This document shows, one piece after another, positions 1 to 8,895 of a stretch of DNA of 64,000 bases. The stretch is from SIG603 sp044432645. GTDB taxonomy: Bacteria > Bacillota > Clostridia > Oscillospirales > Acutalibacteraceae. Made by a program: the position numbers and the translations under genes. Below the pieces are notes generated by a model. That model did not search any database. It was not told the DNA's origin and saw nothing but the letters and a program-made list of their open reading frames with translations. Every line of letters starts with the position of its first letter. Position 1 is the first letter of the stretch. The stretch spans positions 15,580-79,579 of the forward strand of contig JAWXUM010000006.1 of the NCBI GenBank assembly GCA_044432645.1, read 5' to 3'.

Positions 1-285
1 AATTGGGAAAGTTGTCATAAGTTTAGCTGTAACCTCACGGTTATCTGAAAGAGATATACCAAGGTCGCCTCGTAAAGCATTGCCGATATATAAAAAGTAT
101 TGTTGCCATAGTGGTTTATCAAGACCGTATTTAGCCTCTAAGTTTGCCATGATTTCGTCTGAAATTACTTTTTCTCCTGTAAATGGATCACCAGGTAACA
201 ACTGCATTAAAAAGAATGTTATAGTTACCAAAACAAAAAGTGTTAAGATAGCATATCCAACTCTTTTTAAAATATATTTCCACAT
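1..285 (-). CDS. oppB: Oligopeptide ABC transporter permease, OppB-like (N-terminal part, cut by window edge)
   Basis: Reading leftward from an ATG at 285 gives 95 codons that run off the window. The protein begins MWKYILKRVGYAILTLFVLV, followed by a phenylalanine-rich first membrane helix, then LLPGDPF and YGLDKPLWQQY. These are the hallmarks of the N-terminus of OppB/DppB permeases (binding-protein-dependent transport family), which form half of the membrane channel for imported peptides. A good ribosome site (AAAGGAG, about 290-300) precedes the start. It lies downstream of, and on the same strand as, the peptide-binding lipoprotein gene at 695-2458, so the two probably work as one importer. 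Substrate class is inferred from the neighbour. Confidence 0.88.
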   Translation of the reverse strand, partial: MWKYILKRVGYAILTLFVLVTITFFLMQLLPGDPFTGEKVISDEIMANLEAKYGLDKPLWQQYFLYIGNALRGDLGISLSDNREVTAKLMTTFPI

Positions 286-346
286 AGGTGATTCTCCTTT
301 CGAATTTTAAATTAATTTGCGTCGTTTGTTATACGTGTTTATTAAT

Positions 347-413
347 GTAGGGGCAAGCTTAGCTCGTCAGCTTAACTTACCTTTATTTGCGGACGAGCTA
401 AGCTCGCCCCTAC
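347..413. repeat. GTAGGG-family composite hairpin repeat, copy 1
   Basis: The edges are GTAGGGGCAAGCTTAGCTCG and its near-perfect reverse complement ending GCTCGCCCCTAC. Each end can itself fold (AGC-TTA-GCT). The same edges recur at 5629-5696, 5895-5961, 41255-41423 and 50903-51041. Confidence 0.85.
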
Positions 414-620
414 AAAGTAGGTTAATTAAACTATCATCACATAAAAAACAACTGTACACAAACAGAATACATATATATTAACATTTATTTTCAAAAAAAT
501 AAATACTTTTTTTCAATTTTTTTCATATTTTATAAATATTTTTGTTTTTGGGGTCGTTTTTTGACATTTTTTGCATTTTTCTTTTACTAAAATTTCATTT
601 TATAAGGTTTTTTATAAGAT

Positions 621-654
621 TAACGGTGAGTGACCCTTGAGGTCCTCACCGTTA
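621..654. terminator. Stem-loop between oppA-like and oppB genes
   Basis: Ten perfect base pairs (TAACGGTGAG with CTCACCGTTA) with further ACC/GGT pairing inside. The run of T on the minus strand after the stem is weak. It could therefore be a partial terminator or an mRNA-stabilising stem-loop that raises the binding protein relative to the permeases, a common arrangement in such operons. The latter reading is an inference. Confidence 0.55.
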
Positions 655-694
655 AAGACTTATTAATTAATAACTATATTAAATTTTATTTAAC

Positions 695-2458
695 TTAGTT
701 AAGTGTTGTGTATGTGTAGTACATATCTTGGAATGTTGATCTTGAGAAACCATCAGCAATTTTATCACTTACTGTGTAGTTTGTAATTGACCAATAAACG
801 TTAGATACAACAACTTCATCAGCGATGATTTTTTCTACTTCTAGGAATGCAGCTTGACGCTCTTCTAAGTCTGTAGATGTTGTAGCGATTTCAACTAATG
901 CATCATATTCTTCGCTAGCGAAGTTAGATGAGTTACCTGAGCTGTCTGAAACCCACATGTCTAAGAATGTCATAGGGTCATTGTAGTCAGGGCCCCAACC
1001 AGTAAAGTCGATCATGTAGTTACCAGCTGTTCTAGCTTCTGATTGCTCTTTAGTTGTCATAGATTGAACAGTAACTTCGATACCTAAGTTAACTCTCCAT
1101 TGTTCTTGGAAGAAAGCAGCAGTGTTGATAGAAGTTGTGCTATCACCACAGTTGTATGTTAGAACTGCATTTAACTCTTCAAGAGTCATGTCTAGTTCTT
1201 CTAAAGCAACTTCTAGATAAGCTTGAGCTTCTTCGATATCTGTGTAGTTTAAGATACCATATTCAGCTTCAACATCAGCAGCGAAAGATGTGCCTGATGA
1301 ACCAGAAACACCTGGGTTAGTAAAGCTGTTTGCAGGGATAGATGAGTTTTGTAAAACTGTTGCGATATAAGCATCTCTATCATAAGATAAGCTTAGAGCT
1401 TTTCTTAGGTTTAAGTTGCTCATAATTTCATCTTCATGGTTGAATAATAGGTAGTATGTAGCACCTGAGCTATAGCTATATACTTGTTGACCTTCTGACT
1501 CTAAAAGAGTAAGTTGGTCACCAGTGATTGTCATAATGTCAAGTTCACCAGCTGATAATGCGTTTAAAGCTGTATTAGTATCTGTAATCATAACATAGAT
1601 TAGTTCGTCTAATTCAACTAGGTCAGCATTGTAGAAATCTTCGTTTTTAGTTAAAACGATGTTTGAGTCATGTGTCCAAGATTCCATGATCCATGCGCCA
1701 CATGAAATTGTGTATTCTGGTTCCATTGCATAGTTGTCAGCGCCAACTTCGTTATAGAATTCTTCGTTAACAGGCATGAATGAACCGAATGTGAATGTAA
1801 ATTCAGCATAAGCTGTTGGATCTTCTAGAGTAACTACTAATTCGAAGTCACTTGTTACTTCAAGACCTAGTTCTTCGATACCAACTTCGCCGTTGTAGTA
1901 AGCTTCTGCGTTTTCAATAATGAAACCAAAGTAAGCATAGTCAGCAGCAGTTGCTGGGTCAAGAAGTGTTGTCCAAGCAAAGTAGAAGTCATTAGCAGTA
2001 AGTTGTGTGCCGTTTGACCAGTAAATGTCTTCTCTTAGTGTAAATGTGTATGTTAGACCGTCATCAGAAACAGTCCAAGATTCAGCAGCACCAGGGATAA
2101 CATTGTCATTTTCGTCAAGTTCTAAAAGACCTGTGTATAGGTTGTTAAGAACAACGAAGTCATGAGAATATGTTGCAAGCATTGTGTTTAAAGAAGTAGG
2201 CTCTGAACCTAAGTTAGCTGTGATAGAACCCTCTGCAGATGTACCTGGGTATAAACCTAGAGATACATTTTCTTCTTTTTCATCATCTGAATCAAAAGCG
2301 AAAGCATCAGTGTCATCTTCTTCTTCTTCTACATCTGTATCAGATGAAGTTGTGTCGTCTGCACTTGATGTATCTTCTGTTGATGAAGAACAAGCTGTGA
2401 AGCTTGCTACTAACATTGTAGCTGATAAAGCAAGAGCAAGTAATTTTTTTAATGTCAT
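695..2458 (-). CDS. oppA: Peptide ABC transporter substrate-binding lipoprotein (SBP_bac_5, OppA-like)
   Basis: 587 residues. The N-terminus is a lipoprotein signal peptide: MTLKK, a hydrophobic core, then ASFTACSS, where the Cys would be lipid-modified. A very acidic Ser/Thr/Asp/Glu linker of about 50 residues follows. The mature part has the family features of SBP_bac_5: LGSEPTSLNTML near residue 85, TYTFTLREDIYWSNGTQLTANDF, and a C-terminal GWGPDYNDPMTFLDMW. This extracellular anchored protein captures peptides and passes them to the OppB-type permease encoded next. A ribosome site AGGAGG lies just before the start (about 2470-2476). Length is normal for the family. The exact ligand cannot be told from sequence. 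Confidence 0.9.
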   Translation of the reverse strand: MTLKKLLALALSATMLVASFTACSSSTEDTSSADDTTSSDTDVEEEEDDTDAFAFDSDDEKEENVSLGLYPGTSAEGSITANLGSEPTSLNTMLATYSHDFVVLNNLYTGLLELDENDNVIPGAAESWTVSDDGLTYTFTLREDIYWSNGTQLTANDFYFAWTTLLDPATAADYAYFGFIIENAEAYYNGEVGIEELGLEVTSDFELVVTLEDPTAYAEFTFTFGSFMPVNEEFYNEVGADNYAMEPEYTISCGAWIMESWTHDSNIVLTKNEDFYNADLVELDELIYVMITDTNTALNALSAGELDIMTITGDQLTLLESEGQQVYSYSSGATYYLLFNHEDEIMSNLNLRKALSLSYDRDAYIATVLQNSSIPANSFTNPGVSGSSGTSFAADVEAEYGILNYTDIEEAQAYLEVALEELDMTLEELNAVLTYNCGDSTTSINTAAFFQEQWRVNLGIEVTVQSMTTKEQSEARTAGNYMIDFTGWGPDYNDPMTFLDMWVSDSSGNSSNFASEEYDALVEIATTSTDLEERQAAFLEVEKIIADEVVVSNVYWSITNYTVSDKIADGFSRSTFQDMYYTYTTLN

Positions 2459-2930
2459 TTTTTTGTATTCCTCCTAAAATTTTTGAAATATGAATTTTTT
2501 ATTTTTTATAATTTCATATTAGTTATATTTTACTAAAATTTTTCAAAAAAATCAACTAAAAATTAATATAAACATATATTAATTTAAATGCATTTTTTAG
2601 TCAATTTGCATAACGTGTCCTTTATAAAAATACAAATTTCAAAAAATTGTATTTTTTAAAAATTAACAGTAGTTTAAAATATGCTTTTTTAATTAAAAAA
2701 AAGGTTAAATTTTTGTAATATTTTTTAAAACACTAGAAATTTGTATTTTTTGCCAATTTTGCAAGTTTTTATATGTGAACTTGCAAAATTTAGTAATTTA
2801 CTTACATAAATTGTGTTTTTTAAGTAATAACAATCCATATATAGTGGAAAATTTTTATAAAATGTATTTTTAGAGTATACAATTTATATTTATTTTATTT
2901 ATCCGTTAATTTTTTTGTAGGTTACTCTTT

Positions 2931-2955
2931 GTAGGGTAAGCATCGTATGCGTACC
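2931..2955. repeat. GTAGGG-family single hairpin (GCAT/ATGC stem type)
   Basis: GTAGG followed by a stem of the form GGTAAGCAT-CGT-ATGCGTACC. It has the same edge as the larger composite repeats but a different stem sequence, like the copies at 28458-28482 and 28582-28606. Confidence 0.7.
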
Positions 2956-2976
2956 TAGGTAATTTATATTTTAAAA

Positions 2977-3011
2977 AATAATAGTGACAACCATTAGTTG
3001 CCACTATTATT
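2977..3011 (-). terminator. Probable gyrA transcription terminator
   Basis: A 15-pair stem with a five-base loop. On the minus strand the only irregular position becomes a G-U pair, and the stem is followed by TTTTTT. On the plus strand the same position is an A-C mismatch, so the functional RNA is the minus-strand one, downstream of gyrA. Confidence 0.75.
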
Positions 3012-3031
3012 GAATTATTTAATTAAATTTT

Positions 3032-3060
3032 GTATTGTAGGGCAGGAAGCCCTACAATAC
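3032..3060. repeat. Perfect palindrome GTATTGTAGGGC / GCCCTACAATAC
   Basis: Twelve perfect base pairs around an AGGAA loop, just after the gyrA stop. It carries the GTAGGG/CCCTAC edges of the dispersed hairpin family but no longer inner stem, so it may be a collapsed copy. It could also add to termination of gyrA. Confidence 0.65.
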
Positions 3061-3106
3061 AGATTTATCGTTTTGTAAAGTTTTATTTGACACAGAGTAC
3101 TACGGT

Positions 3107-5605
3107 TTATTCTGCTGTTTCTGTTTCTTCTTCTACTTCTTCAACTTCTTCTTCGTGTGCTGTTCTTGCGATTGTTACCACTTTGTTGCCGTCTTCAATA
3201 CGCATTACCTTAACACCTTTGCTTGGTCTTGCACAAATACGGATTGAACTTGCTATAATTCTTATAATAATTCCGTTTTCTGAAATCAAAATAATATCGT
3301 CTTCTAAATCTACCACTTTAATAGCAGCAATTTTACCATACTTATTAATATGGTAATTTGTAAGACCTTTACCACCACGGTTTTGACGACGGTAATCTTC
3401 TGGGCTTGAAAGTCTGCCGTAACCTGTTTCGGAAACTGTTAGAACATATCCGTTTTCACGAATAATTGACATTCCAACAACACTGTCGCCGTCTTTTAAG
3501 TCGATAGCTTTTACACCACGAGCAGTTCTACCAACAGCTCTAACATCATTTTCGTCAAATCTAATAGCCATACCAAGTTTAGTAGCAACTATTAAATCTT
3601 GCTTGCCGTCTGTAATTCTAACCCAAGAAAGTGTGTCGCCCTCGTCAAGGTCAATAGCAATAAGTCCACCTTTTCTAGCTGTGTTGTAAGCAGAAAGTGC
3701 AGTTCTTTTTATAATACCATTTTTTGTAACCATAATTAAGAAAGTATCGTCTGTAAACTCTGTTACCTTAATCATAGAAGTAATTTTTTCCTCTGGCTCA
3801 AGTGGCAACAAGTTTTGAATGTTCATGCCACGGCTAACACGAGAACCCTCTGGAATTTCGTAACATTTAAGTCTGTAAACTCTACCTCTGTCTGAGAAGA
3901 ACATAACATAATCGTGAGAATTAATAACAAACATTTCAGTAGCAACGTCTTCGTCACGACGTGACATACCACTAACTCCCCTACCACCTCTTTTTTGAAG
4001 TTGGTAAGTGTCAGTTTTTTGACGTTTTACATAACCAAAGTTTGTTAAAGTTAGAACGCAGTCTTCACGAGGAATTAAATCTTCAATATCAACTTCACCA
4101 CTAATAGTAACGATTTCAGTTCTTCTATCGTCACCGAATTTCTCTCTAACAGCTATTACCTCGTCTTTAATGATAGCAAGACGGCGATTTTCGCTTGCTA
4201 AAATGTCTAAGAAATCAGCAATTTTTAATTTAAGTGCAGCAAGTTCATCTTCAAGCTTGTTTTTTTCCATACCAGTAAGTTGTCCTAAACGCATTTGTAC
4301 TATTGCTTGAGCTTGTACATCGTCAAAGTCAAAACGCTCCATCAAAGCAGCTTTACCTTCTGAAATAGATTTAGATGAACGCAAAATTGCAATAACTTCG
4401 TCTATAAAATCAAGTGCTTTCATTAAAGCTTCTAATATATGTGCTCTGTCATTAGCTTTTTTAAGGTCAAACTGAGTTCTTCTTGTAATAACTTCTTGTT
4501 GAAACCTAATGTATTCGTAAAGCATTTGGTGTAGAGTTAAAGTTTTTGGAACTTTGTCTACAATTGCAAGCATTATTATACCAAATGTAGTTTGAAGTTG
4601 AGTGTAAGCATACAACTTGTTGAGTACGATTTGAGCAGAAGCATCACGTTTAATATCAATAGAAATATGCATACCGTTTCTGTCGGAATGGTCTTGAACT
4701 GAAGAAATACCCTCGATACGCTTGTCTTTTACAAGGTCAGCAATATTTTCGACAAGTCTAGCCTTGTTTACTTGGTAAGGAATTTCAGTAATAACAATTT
4801 TGCTTCTTCCTTTTGCATCTTCAATAATTTCAGCTCTAGCACGAAGTGTAACTTTACCTCTACCAGTTGAGTAAGCAGCACGCATGCCAGCTCTACCCAT
4901 AATGATACCACCAGTTGGGAAGTCAGGGCCTTTAATATGCTCCATAAGTTCGTCCAAAGTCGCCTCTGGGTTGTCAATTAAACAGCAAACACCGTCTATA
5001 ACCTCACGCATGTTATGAGGTGGAATATTTGTAGCCATACCAACAGCAATACCAGTTGAACCATTAACTAAAAGGTTAGGGTAATGGCAAGGCAGTGCAA
5101 CAGGCTCGGTAAGTCTGTCGTCATAGTTAGGTACAAAATCAACAGTGTCTTTGTCAATATCGTCTAGCATTTGAACAGAAAGTTTGTTCATTCTAGCTTC
5201 TGTATATCTGTAAGCAGCAGCTGGGTCGCCGTCGACAGAACCAAAGTTACCGTGACCGTCAACTAGCATATAACGCATAGAGAAATCTTGTGCAAGTCTT
5301 ACCATTGCATCGTAAACAGAGGCGTCACCATGAGGGTGAAACCTACCAAGTACAGAACCAACAGTGTCGGCACATTTTCTGTATGCTCTTTCAGGCCAAA
5401 GGCTGTTTTCGTACATTGTGTATAAAATTCTTCTATGTACAGGTTTTAAGCCGTCACGTACATCTGGCAATGCTCTTTGAACTATAACAGACATAGAATA
5501 GTCTAAAAAAGACTCGCTCATCTCTTTTTTAAGTTCAACATTCACAATTTTACCCAGATTAGTAAGCCTTGGGGTATTGTCGATTATCATTTCGTTTTCG
5601 TCCAT
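3107..5605 (-). CDS. gyrA: DNA gyrase subunit A
   Basis: 832 residues. The breakage-reunion domain carries the DNA-cleaving tyrosine in YRYTEARM (Tyr134). The C-terminal beta-pinwheel has the GyrA-box motif QKRGGRG, which marks gyrase rather than topoisomerase IV. With GyrB it introduces negative supercoils using ATP. The quinolone-determining stretch reads HPHGDASVYD, with Ala95 where E. coli has Ser83 and Asp99 where it has Asp87. There is an extra N-terminal segment of roughly 20 residues and an acidic Glu-rich tail. It lies downstream of gyrB, separated by a transposase remnant and two hairpin repeats, so it probably has its own promoter or depends on read-through. Confidence 0.97.
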   Translation of the reverse strand: MDENEMIIDNTPRLTNLGKIVNVELKKEMSESFLDYSMSVIVQRALPDVRDGLKPVHRRILYTMYENSLWPERAYRKCADTVGSVLGRFHPHGDASVYDAMVRLAQDFSMRYMLVDGHGNFGSVDGDPAAAYRYTEARMNKLSVQMLDDIDKDTVDFVPNYDDRLTEPVALPCHYPNLLVNGSTGIAVGMATNIPPHNMREVIDGVCCLIDNPEATLDELMEHIKGPDFPTGGIIMGRAGMRAAYSTGRGKVTLRARAEIIEDAKGRSKIVITEIPYQVNKARLVENIADLVKDKRIEGISSVQDHSDRNGMHISIDIKRDASAQIVLNKLYAYTQLQTTFGIIMLAIVDKVPKTLTLHQMLYEYIRFQQEVITRRTQFDLKKANDRAHILEALMKALDFIDEVIAILRSSKSISEGKAALMERFDFDDVQAQAIVQMRLGQLTGMEKNKLEDELAALKLKIADFLDILASENRRLAIIKDEVIAVREKFGDDRRTEIVTISGEVDIEDLIPREDCVLTLTNFGYVKRQKTDTYQLQKRGGRGVSGMSRRDEDVATEMFVINSHDYVMFFSDRGRVYRLKCYEIPEGSRVSRGMNIQNLLPLEPEEKITSMIKVTEFTDDTFLIMVTKNGIIKRTALSAYNTARKGGLIAIDLDEGDTLSWVRITDGKQDLIVATKLGMAIRFDENDVRAVGRTARGVKAIDLKDGDSVVGMSIIRENGYVLTVSETGYGRLSSPEDYRRQNRGGKGLTNYHINKYGKIAAIKVVDLEDDIILISENGIIIRIIASSIRICARPSKGVKVMRIEDGNKVVTIARTAHEEEVEEVEEETETAE

Positions 5606-5628
5606 TAAGTTATACTCCTATATTTAAT

Positions 5629-5696
5629 GTAGGGGCGACCTGTGGTCGTCCGTTTAAATTTATCCGTTTCTACGGACGAGCTAAGCTCGCCCCTAC
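5629..5696. repeat. GTAGGG-family composite hairpin repeat, gyrA upstream copy
   Basis: GTAGGGGCGACCTGTGGTCG at one edge and GACGAGCTAAGCTCGCCCCTAC-type sequence at the other, a 68-base unit. Each half folds alone and the two halves pair with each other. It sits 24 bases upstream of the gyrA start, inside its likely leader. Confidence 0.85.
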
Positions 5697-5722
5697 GGAT
5701 TATTTTTTTTAACAATATTTAA

Positions 5723-5992
5723 TTAATAATATTTATCAAGTGTCCATTTAAGTGGGTTTTCGTCTATATATTCCCATACTTCGTTATAATGCTTATCATT
5801 TTTTTTAACTTCGTCGTAAAAAGATTTTTGCCAAACTGATTTTCCTATTTGTTTGGTTATTGAACCTTTAAACTGCTGAATTATTCTTGATATTGTAGGG
5901 GCGACCTGTGGTCGTCCGTTTAGTTTATCTTTAACCGTGGACGAGCTAAGCTCGCCCCTACTGTTTAAATTATCATCAATTATTTTTATCAT
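5723..5992 (-). pseudogene. C-terminal remnant of an IS200/RAYT-like (Y1) transposase
   Basis: The 89-codon frame starts at an ATG overlapping the gyrB stop (ATGA). Its second half contains IIQQFKGSITKQIG, SVWQKSFYDEV and YIDENPLKW, which I recognise as the conserved C-terminus of Y1 transposases of the REP-associated (RAYT) type. The catalytic HUH motif and the tyrosine region that should precede it are missing. The first third is encoded by a GTAGGG-family repeat (5895-5961) read in frame (RGELSSS and NGRPQVAP). This is therefore a decayed fragment, not a working enzyme. A second repeat copy (5629-5696) lies just past its end. Confidence 0.75.
5895..5961. repeat. GTAGGG-family composite hairpin repeat inside the transposase remnant
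   Basis: A 67-base unit almost identical to the 5629-5696 copy (GTAGGGGCGACCTGTGGTCG at one edge, CTCGCCCCTAC at the other). It is read through by the transposase-remnant frame without a stop codon. Confidence 0.85.
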
Positions 5993-7935
5993 ACATCCAA
6001 ATTCTTAACATACTTCGCATTTTTCTCTATAAATGCTCTTCGAGGCTCAACTTTATCACCCATTAAAATTGTCATAATTTCGTCGGCTGCTACTGCGTCT
6101 TCTACGCTAACTCTTCTCATGGTTCTTCTTTCAGGGTCCATTGTTGTTTCCCAAAGTTGCTCTTTATCCATTTCACCAAGACCTTTGTAACGCTGAATAT
6201 CAAAACCACTTCCCATTTCTTCCATAATTTGGTCACGCTCTTCGTCTGTGTAGGCGTATCTATGTTTTTTACCTTTTGAAATTCTATAAAGTGGTGGTTG
6301 AGCTAGGAAAATGTGACCAGCTTCAACAAGTGGTTTCATAAATCTGTAAAGGAAAGTTAAAAGAAGTGTTCTAATGTGAGAGCCGTCGACGTCAGCATCG
6401 GCCATGATAATTATTTTACCATAACGAAGTTTTTCAAGGTCGAAATCTTCACCAATACCTGTACCTAAAGCAGTAACTACAGGCATTAATTTTTCATTTC
6501 CATAAACTTTGTCAAGTCTTGCCTTTTCAACGTTTAACATTTTACCCCAAAGTGGCAAAATTGCTTGGAATTTTCTGTCCCTACCACCTTTGGCAGAGCC
6601 TCCAGCTGAGTCACCCTCAACTATGTAAATTTCAGTTTCTAATGGATTTTTAGATTGACAATCTGCAAGTTTACCAGGAAGTGCAGCACCCTCTAAACCA
6701 GATTTTTTTCTAACCAAATCTCTAGCTTTTCTCGCAGCTTCTCTTGCCCTTGAAGCAGCTAAAGCTTTGTCGAAAATTGACCTTGCTACTGCTGGGTTTT
6801 CCTCTAAATATGTCATAAAATGATTAGTTATCATACCTGAAACAAGTGTACTAACTTCTGTATTACCAAGTTTAGCTTTAGTTTGACCCTCAAATTGAGC
6901 CTCTTTAACTTTAACGCTAATAATACAAGTTATACCCTCACGAACATCTTCACCAGACAAATTTTTGTCGGCTTCTTTTAGAATATTGTACTTTCTAGCG
7001 TATTTATTCATCACATTAGTAAGTGCTCTTTTAAATCCGTCCTCATGAGTACCACCGTCAACTGTGTGAATATTATTTGCAAAAGAATACATAACTTCGT
7101 TATAGCTGTCTGTGTATTTGAAAGCTATTTCGGCAGTTGAATTTTCATCAGCTGCAACAGTAGAAAGGTGAATTACATCGTCGTGAACGCTGTCTACAGA
7201 TTTTTTTGCTATTAAATAATCAACAAAGCTTGCAATACCACCCTCGTAGCAATATGTATTTATAATTTTTTCTTCATTTCTCTCATCTTCTAGCTCAATG
7301 TTAACACCAGCGTTTAAGAAAGCTTGCTCACGAAGTCTTTTTTCTAAAATATCATATTCATATTCTGTAGTTTCTTTGAAAATTTCAGCATCTGGTTTAA
7401 ATTTAACAGTTGTACCAGTTGGTCTGTCTGTTGGGCCTAAATTTTGAAGGTCTGAAGTAGCTTTACCACCGTCCTCAAATCTTTGATAATAAAGGCTACC
7501 TTGGTGAACCACCTCAACTTCTAACCATGAAGAAAGTGCATTTACAACCGAAGCACCAACACCATGTAGACCACCAGAAACTTTGTATCCCCCACCACCA
7601 AATTTACCACCGGCATGAAGTATTGTAAAAACAACAGTTACAGCAGGAAGACCTGTTTTTTGCTGAATACCAACAGGAATACCACGTCCATTATCACGAA
7701 CCATAATGATATTATCTTCTAAAATTTTAACTTCAATTTTATCACAGTAACCAGCTAAAGCTTCGTCGATTGCGTTATCTACTATTTCATATACTAGATG
7801 ATGTAGACCTCTAGGACCTGTAGACCCAATATACATACCTGGACGTTTTCTAACAGCTTCTAGTCCCTCTAAAACCTGTATCTGATTTTCGTCATATTCA
7901 GTATCTACATGACTTACGTTCATATTTTCTTCCAA
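5989..7935 (-). CDS. gyrB: DNA gyrase subunit B
   Basis: 648 residues, normal length. The GHKL ATPase domain has DNAIDEALAG, DNGRGIPVG and GGLHGVGASVVNALS. The TOPRIM domain has EGDSAGGSAKGGRDR and the metal-binding DADVDGSHIR. The C-terminal block contains QRYKGLGEM. It hydrolyses ATP to drive supercoiling by GyrA. An alternative start lies four codons downstream. Upstream on the same strand are a zinc-ribbon membrane protein gene, remB and recF, the usual order next to the origin. The stop overlaps the ATG of the transposase remnant. Confidence 0.97.
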   Translation of the reverse strand: MEENMNVSHVDTEYDENQIQVLEGLEAVRKRPGMYIGSTGPRGLHHLVYEIVDNAIDEALAGYCDKIEVKILEDNIIMVRDNGRGIPVGIQQKTGLPAVTVVFTILHAGGKFGGGGYKVSGGLHGVGASVVNALSSWLEVEVVHQGSLYYQRFEDGGKATSDLQNLGPTDRPTGTTVKFKPDAEIFKETTEYEYDILEKRLREQAFLNAGVNIELEDERNEEKIINTYCYEGGIASFVDYLIAKKSVDSVHDDVIHLSTVAADENSTAEIAFKYTDSYNEVMYSFANNIHTVDGGTHEDGFKRALTNVMNKYARKYNILKEADKNLSGEDVREGITCIISVKVKEAQFEGQTKAKLGNTEVSTLVSGMITNHFMTYLEENPAVARSIFDKALAASRAREAARKARDLVRKKSGLEGAALPGKLADCQSKNPLETEIYIVEGDSAGGSAKGGRDRKFQAILPLWGKMLNVEKARLDKVYGNEKLMPVVTALGTGIGEDFDLEKLRYGKIIIMADADVDGSHIRTLLLTFLYRFMKPLVEAGHIFLAQPPLYRISKGKKHRYAYTDEERDQIMEEMGSGFDIQRYKGLGEMDKEQLWETTMDPERRTMRRVSVEDAVAADEIMTILMGDKVEPRRAFIEKNAKYVKNLDV

Positions 7936-7968
7936 AATTATACCTCCATTTTGGTTAGTTAAAATAGA

Positions 7969-8610
7969 TTATAAACTTTTCAAATCTATCTCTTCGATCT
8001 CTTCAATATCTTCAATTTTTTCAATACTGTTTAATTTAATATCATCATTTTGAATAAAATCTTCTATTTTTTCTTCAAAATCAATTTTATTTATATCATC
8101 AAAATTATTTTCATCTAAATTTATACTTTTTATATCATCAAAATTAAATAAATCATCATAATTATTTGGATTTTGATTTTCTTTGCTAAATTTTTCAGCT
8201 TCTTTTATAACTGTTGAAACAGGAATTAATTTTCCCATACGCATTTTAAGCTCATTACCGTTTTGGTCAAAATATCTTCCGTCTTTAGTCTTTTTTATTT
8301 TCCTAATAATAGGCTTTTTTAAGTATACCATAAATAAACTTAAAATAAAAAATATTAAAAAAGGAACTAAAACTTTTATAGGTGAAGTAATGCTAGTTGT
8401 TGCCCATATAAATCTATCGAAAAAATAAGTTAAAAATCCAGCTGAAATACATATTACGGCTAATAAATATATAAGTGGTGATAAATAAACGTTAGAAATG
8501 CCTTTGCAACGTGGGCACATAAATTCACCGCTTTTTTTAATTCTCCAAACTCTTATTAAGTTAACAGATTTTTTGCAGTAAGGACAAGTGGGTATACCAA
8601 AATATTTCAT
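7969..8610 (-). CDS. Zinc-ribbon membrane protein with acidic tail (unknown function)
   Basis: 213 residues. The N-terminus has two Cys pairs, CPYC (9-12) and CPRC (32-35), a typical zinc ribbon. Two hydrophobic segments (about 45-63 and 78-97) suggest a membrane hairpin. The rest is cytoplasmic or surface-exposed and ends in a tail of about 70 residues rich in Asp, Glu, Ile and Asn. I do not recognise a named family. It lies between remB and gyrB in a tight minus-strand cluster, which suggests co-transcription with recF-gyrB genes. No function is proposed. Confidence 0.75.
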   Translation of the reverse strand: MKYFGIPTCPYCKKSVNLIRVWRIKKSGEFMCPRCKGISNVYLSPLIYLLAVICISAGFLTYFFDRFIWATTSITSPIKVLVPFLIFFILSLFMVYLKKPIIRKIKKTKDGRYFDQNGNELKMRMGKLIPVSTVIKEAEKFSKENQNPNNYDDLFNFDDIKSINLDENNFDDINKIDFEEKIEDFIQNDDIKLNSIEKIEDIEEIEEIDLKSL

Positions 8611-8620
8611 ATAAAATTAA

Positions 8621-8878
8621 TCATCCCTTTCTATTTTGCATTCTTTTTAAAATAGTTGAACTTGCTATTTGAGAAATATACACAATTTCTTTTTCATTTT
8701 CCATACAAACTACAAAAGCTTTTGGAAGTTCGTAAGAAACATTAACAACTTTATTTTCTTTTTGAACCTTTGATAAATAACTCAAAGTTTTTTTTGATTG
8801 TGAAGCATTATCCAAGTCGAAAATACCCACAATATTTTTTGTCCTAATTAAAGTGTCACCACCAAGATGTAAATACAT
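8621..8878 (-). CDS. remB: RemB/YaaB-type extracellular matrix regulator family protein (DUF370)
   Basis: 85 residues starting MYLHLGGDTLIRTKNIVGIF, the pattern of the small DUF370/RemB family found between recF and gyrB in many Firmicutes. Relatives (RemA/RemB of Bacillus) affect matrix genes, RemA by binding DNA. Whether this copy is regulatory is inferred. It is about 17 bases downstream of recF and 10 bases upstream of the zinc-ribbon protein gene, so it fits the recF-remB-gyrB operon. Confidence 0.85.
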   Translation of the reverse strand: MYLHLGGDTLIRTKNIVGIFDLDNASQSKKTLSYLSKVQKENKVVNVSYELPKAFVVCMENEKEIVYISQIASSTILKRMQNRKG

Positions 8879-8895
8879 TTTTTCCTCATATTTTT

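Larger units (their letters stand above)
286..694. other. Intergenic region between the peptide-binding protein gene and oppB
   Basis: This 400-base gap has no credible gene. It holds one 67-base GTAGGGG-type inverted repeat (347-413), a very T-rich stretch at about 500-600 and a strong stem-loop at 621-654. The region reads as the spacer of the opp operon with a mobile hairpin repeat dropped into it. Confidence 0.7.
2459..3106. other. AT-rich intergenic region between gyrA and the oppA-like gene
   Basis: About 650 bases without a gene. It contains the 5' leader of the oppA-like gene, long A and T runs, a GTAGGG-type hairpin at 2931-2955, the presumed gyrA terminator at 2977-3011 and a small perfect palindrome at 3032-3060. 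I could not fix a convincing promoter for the oppA-like gene here. Confidence 0.6.
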
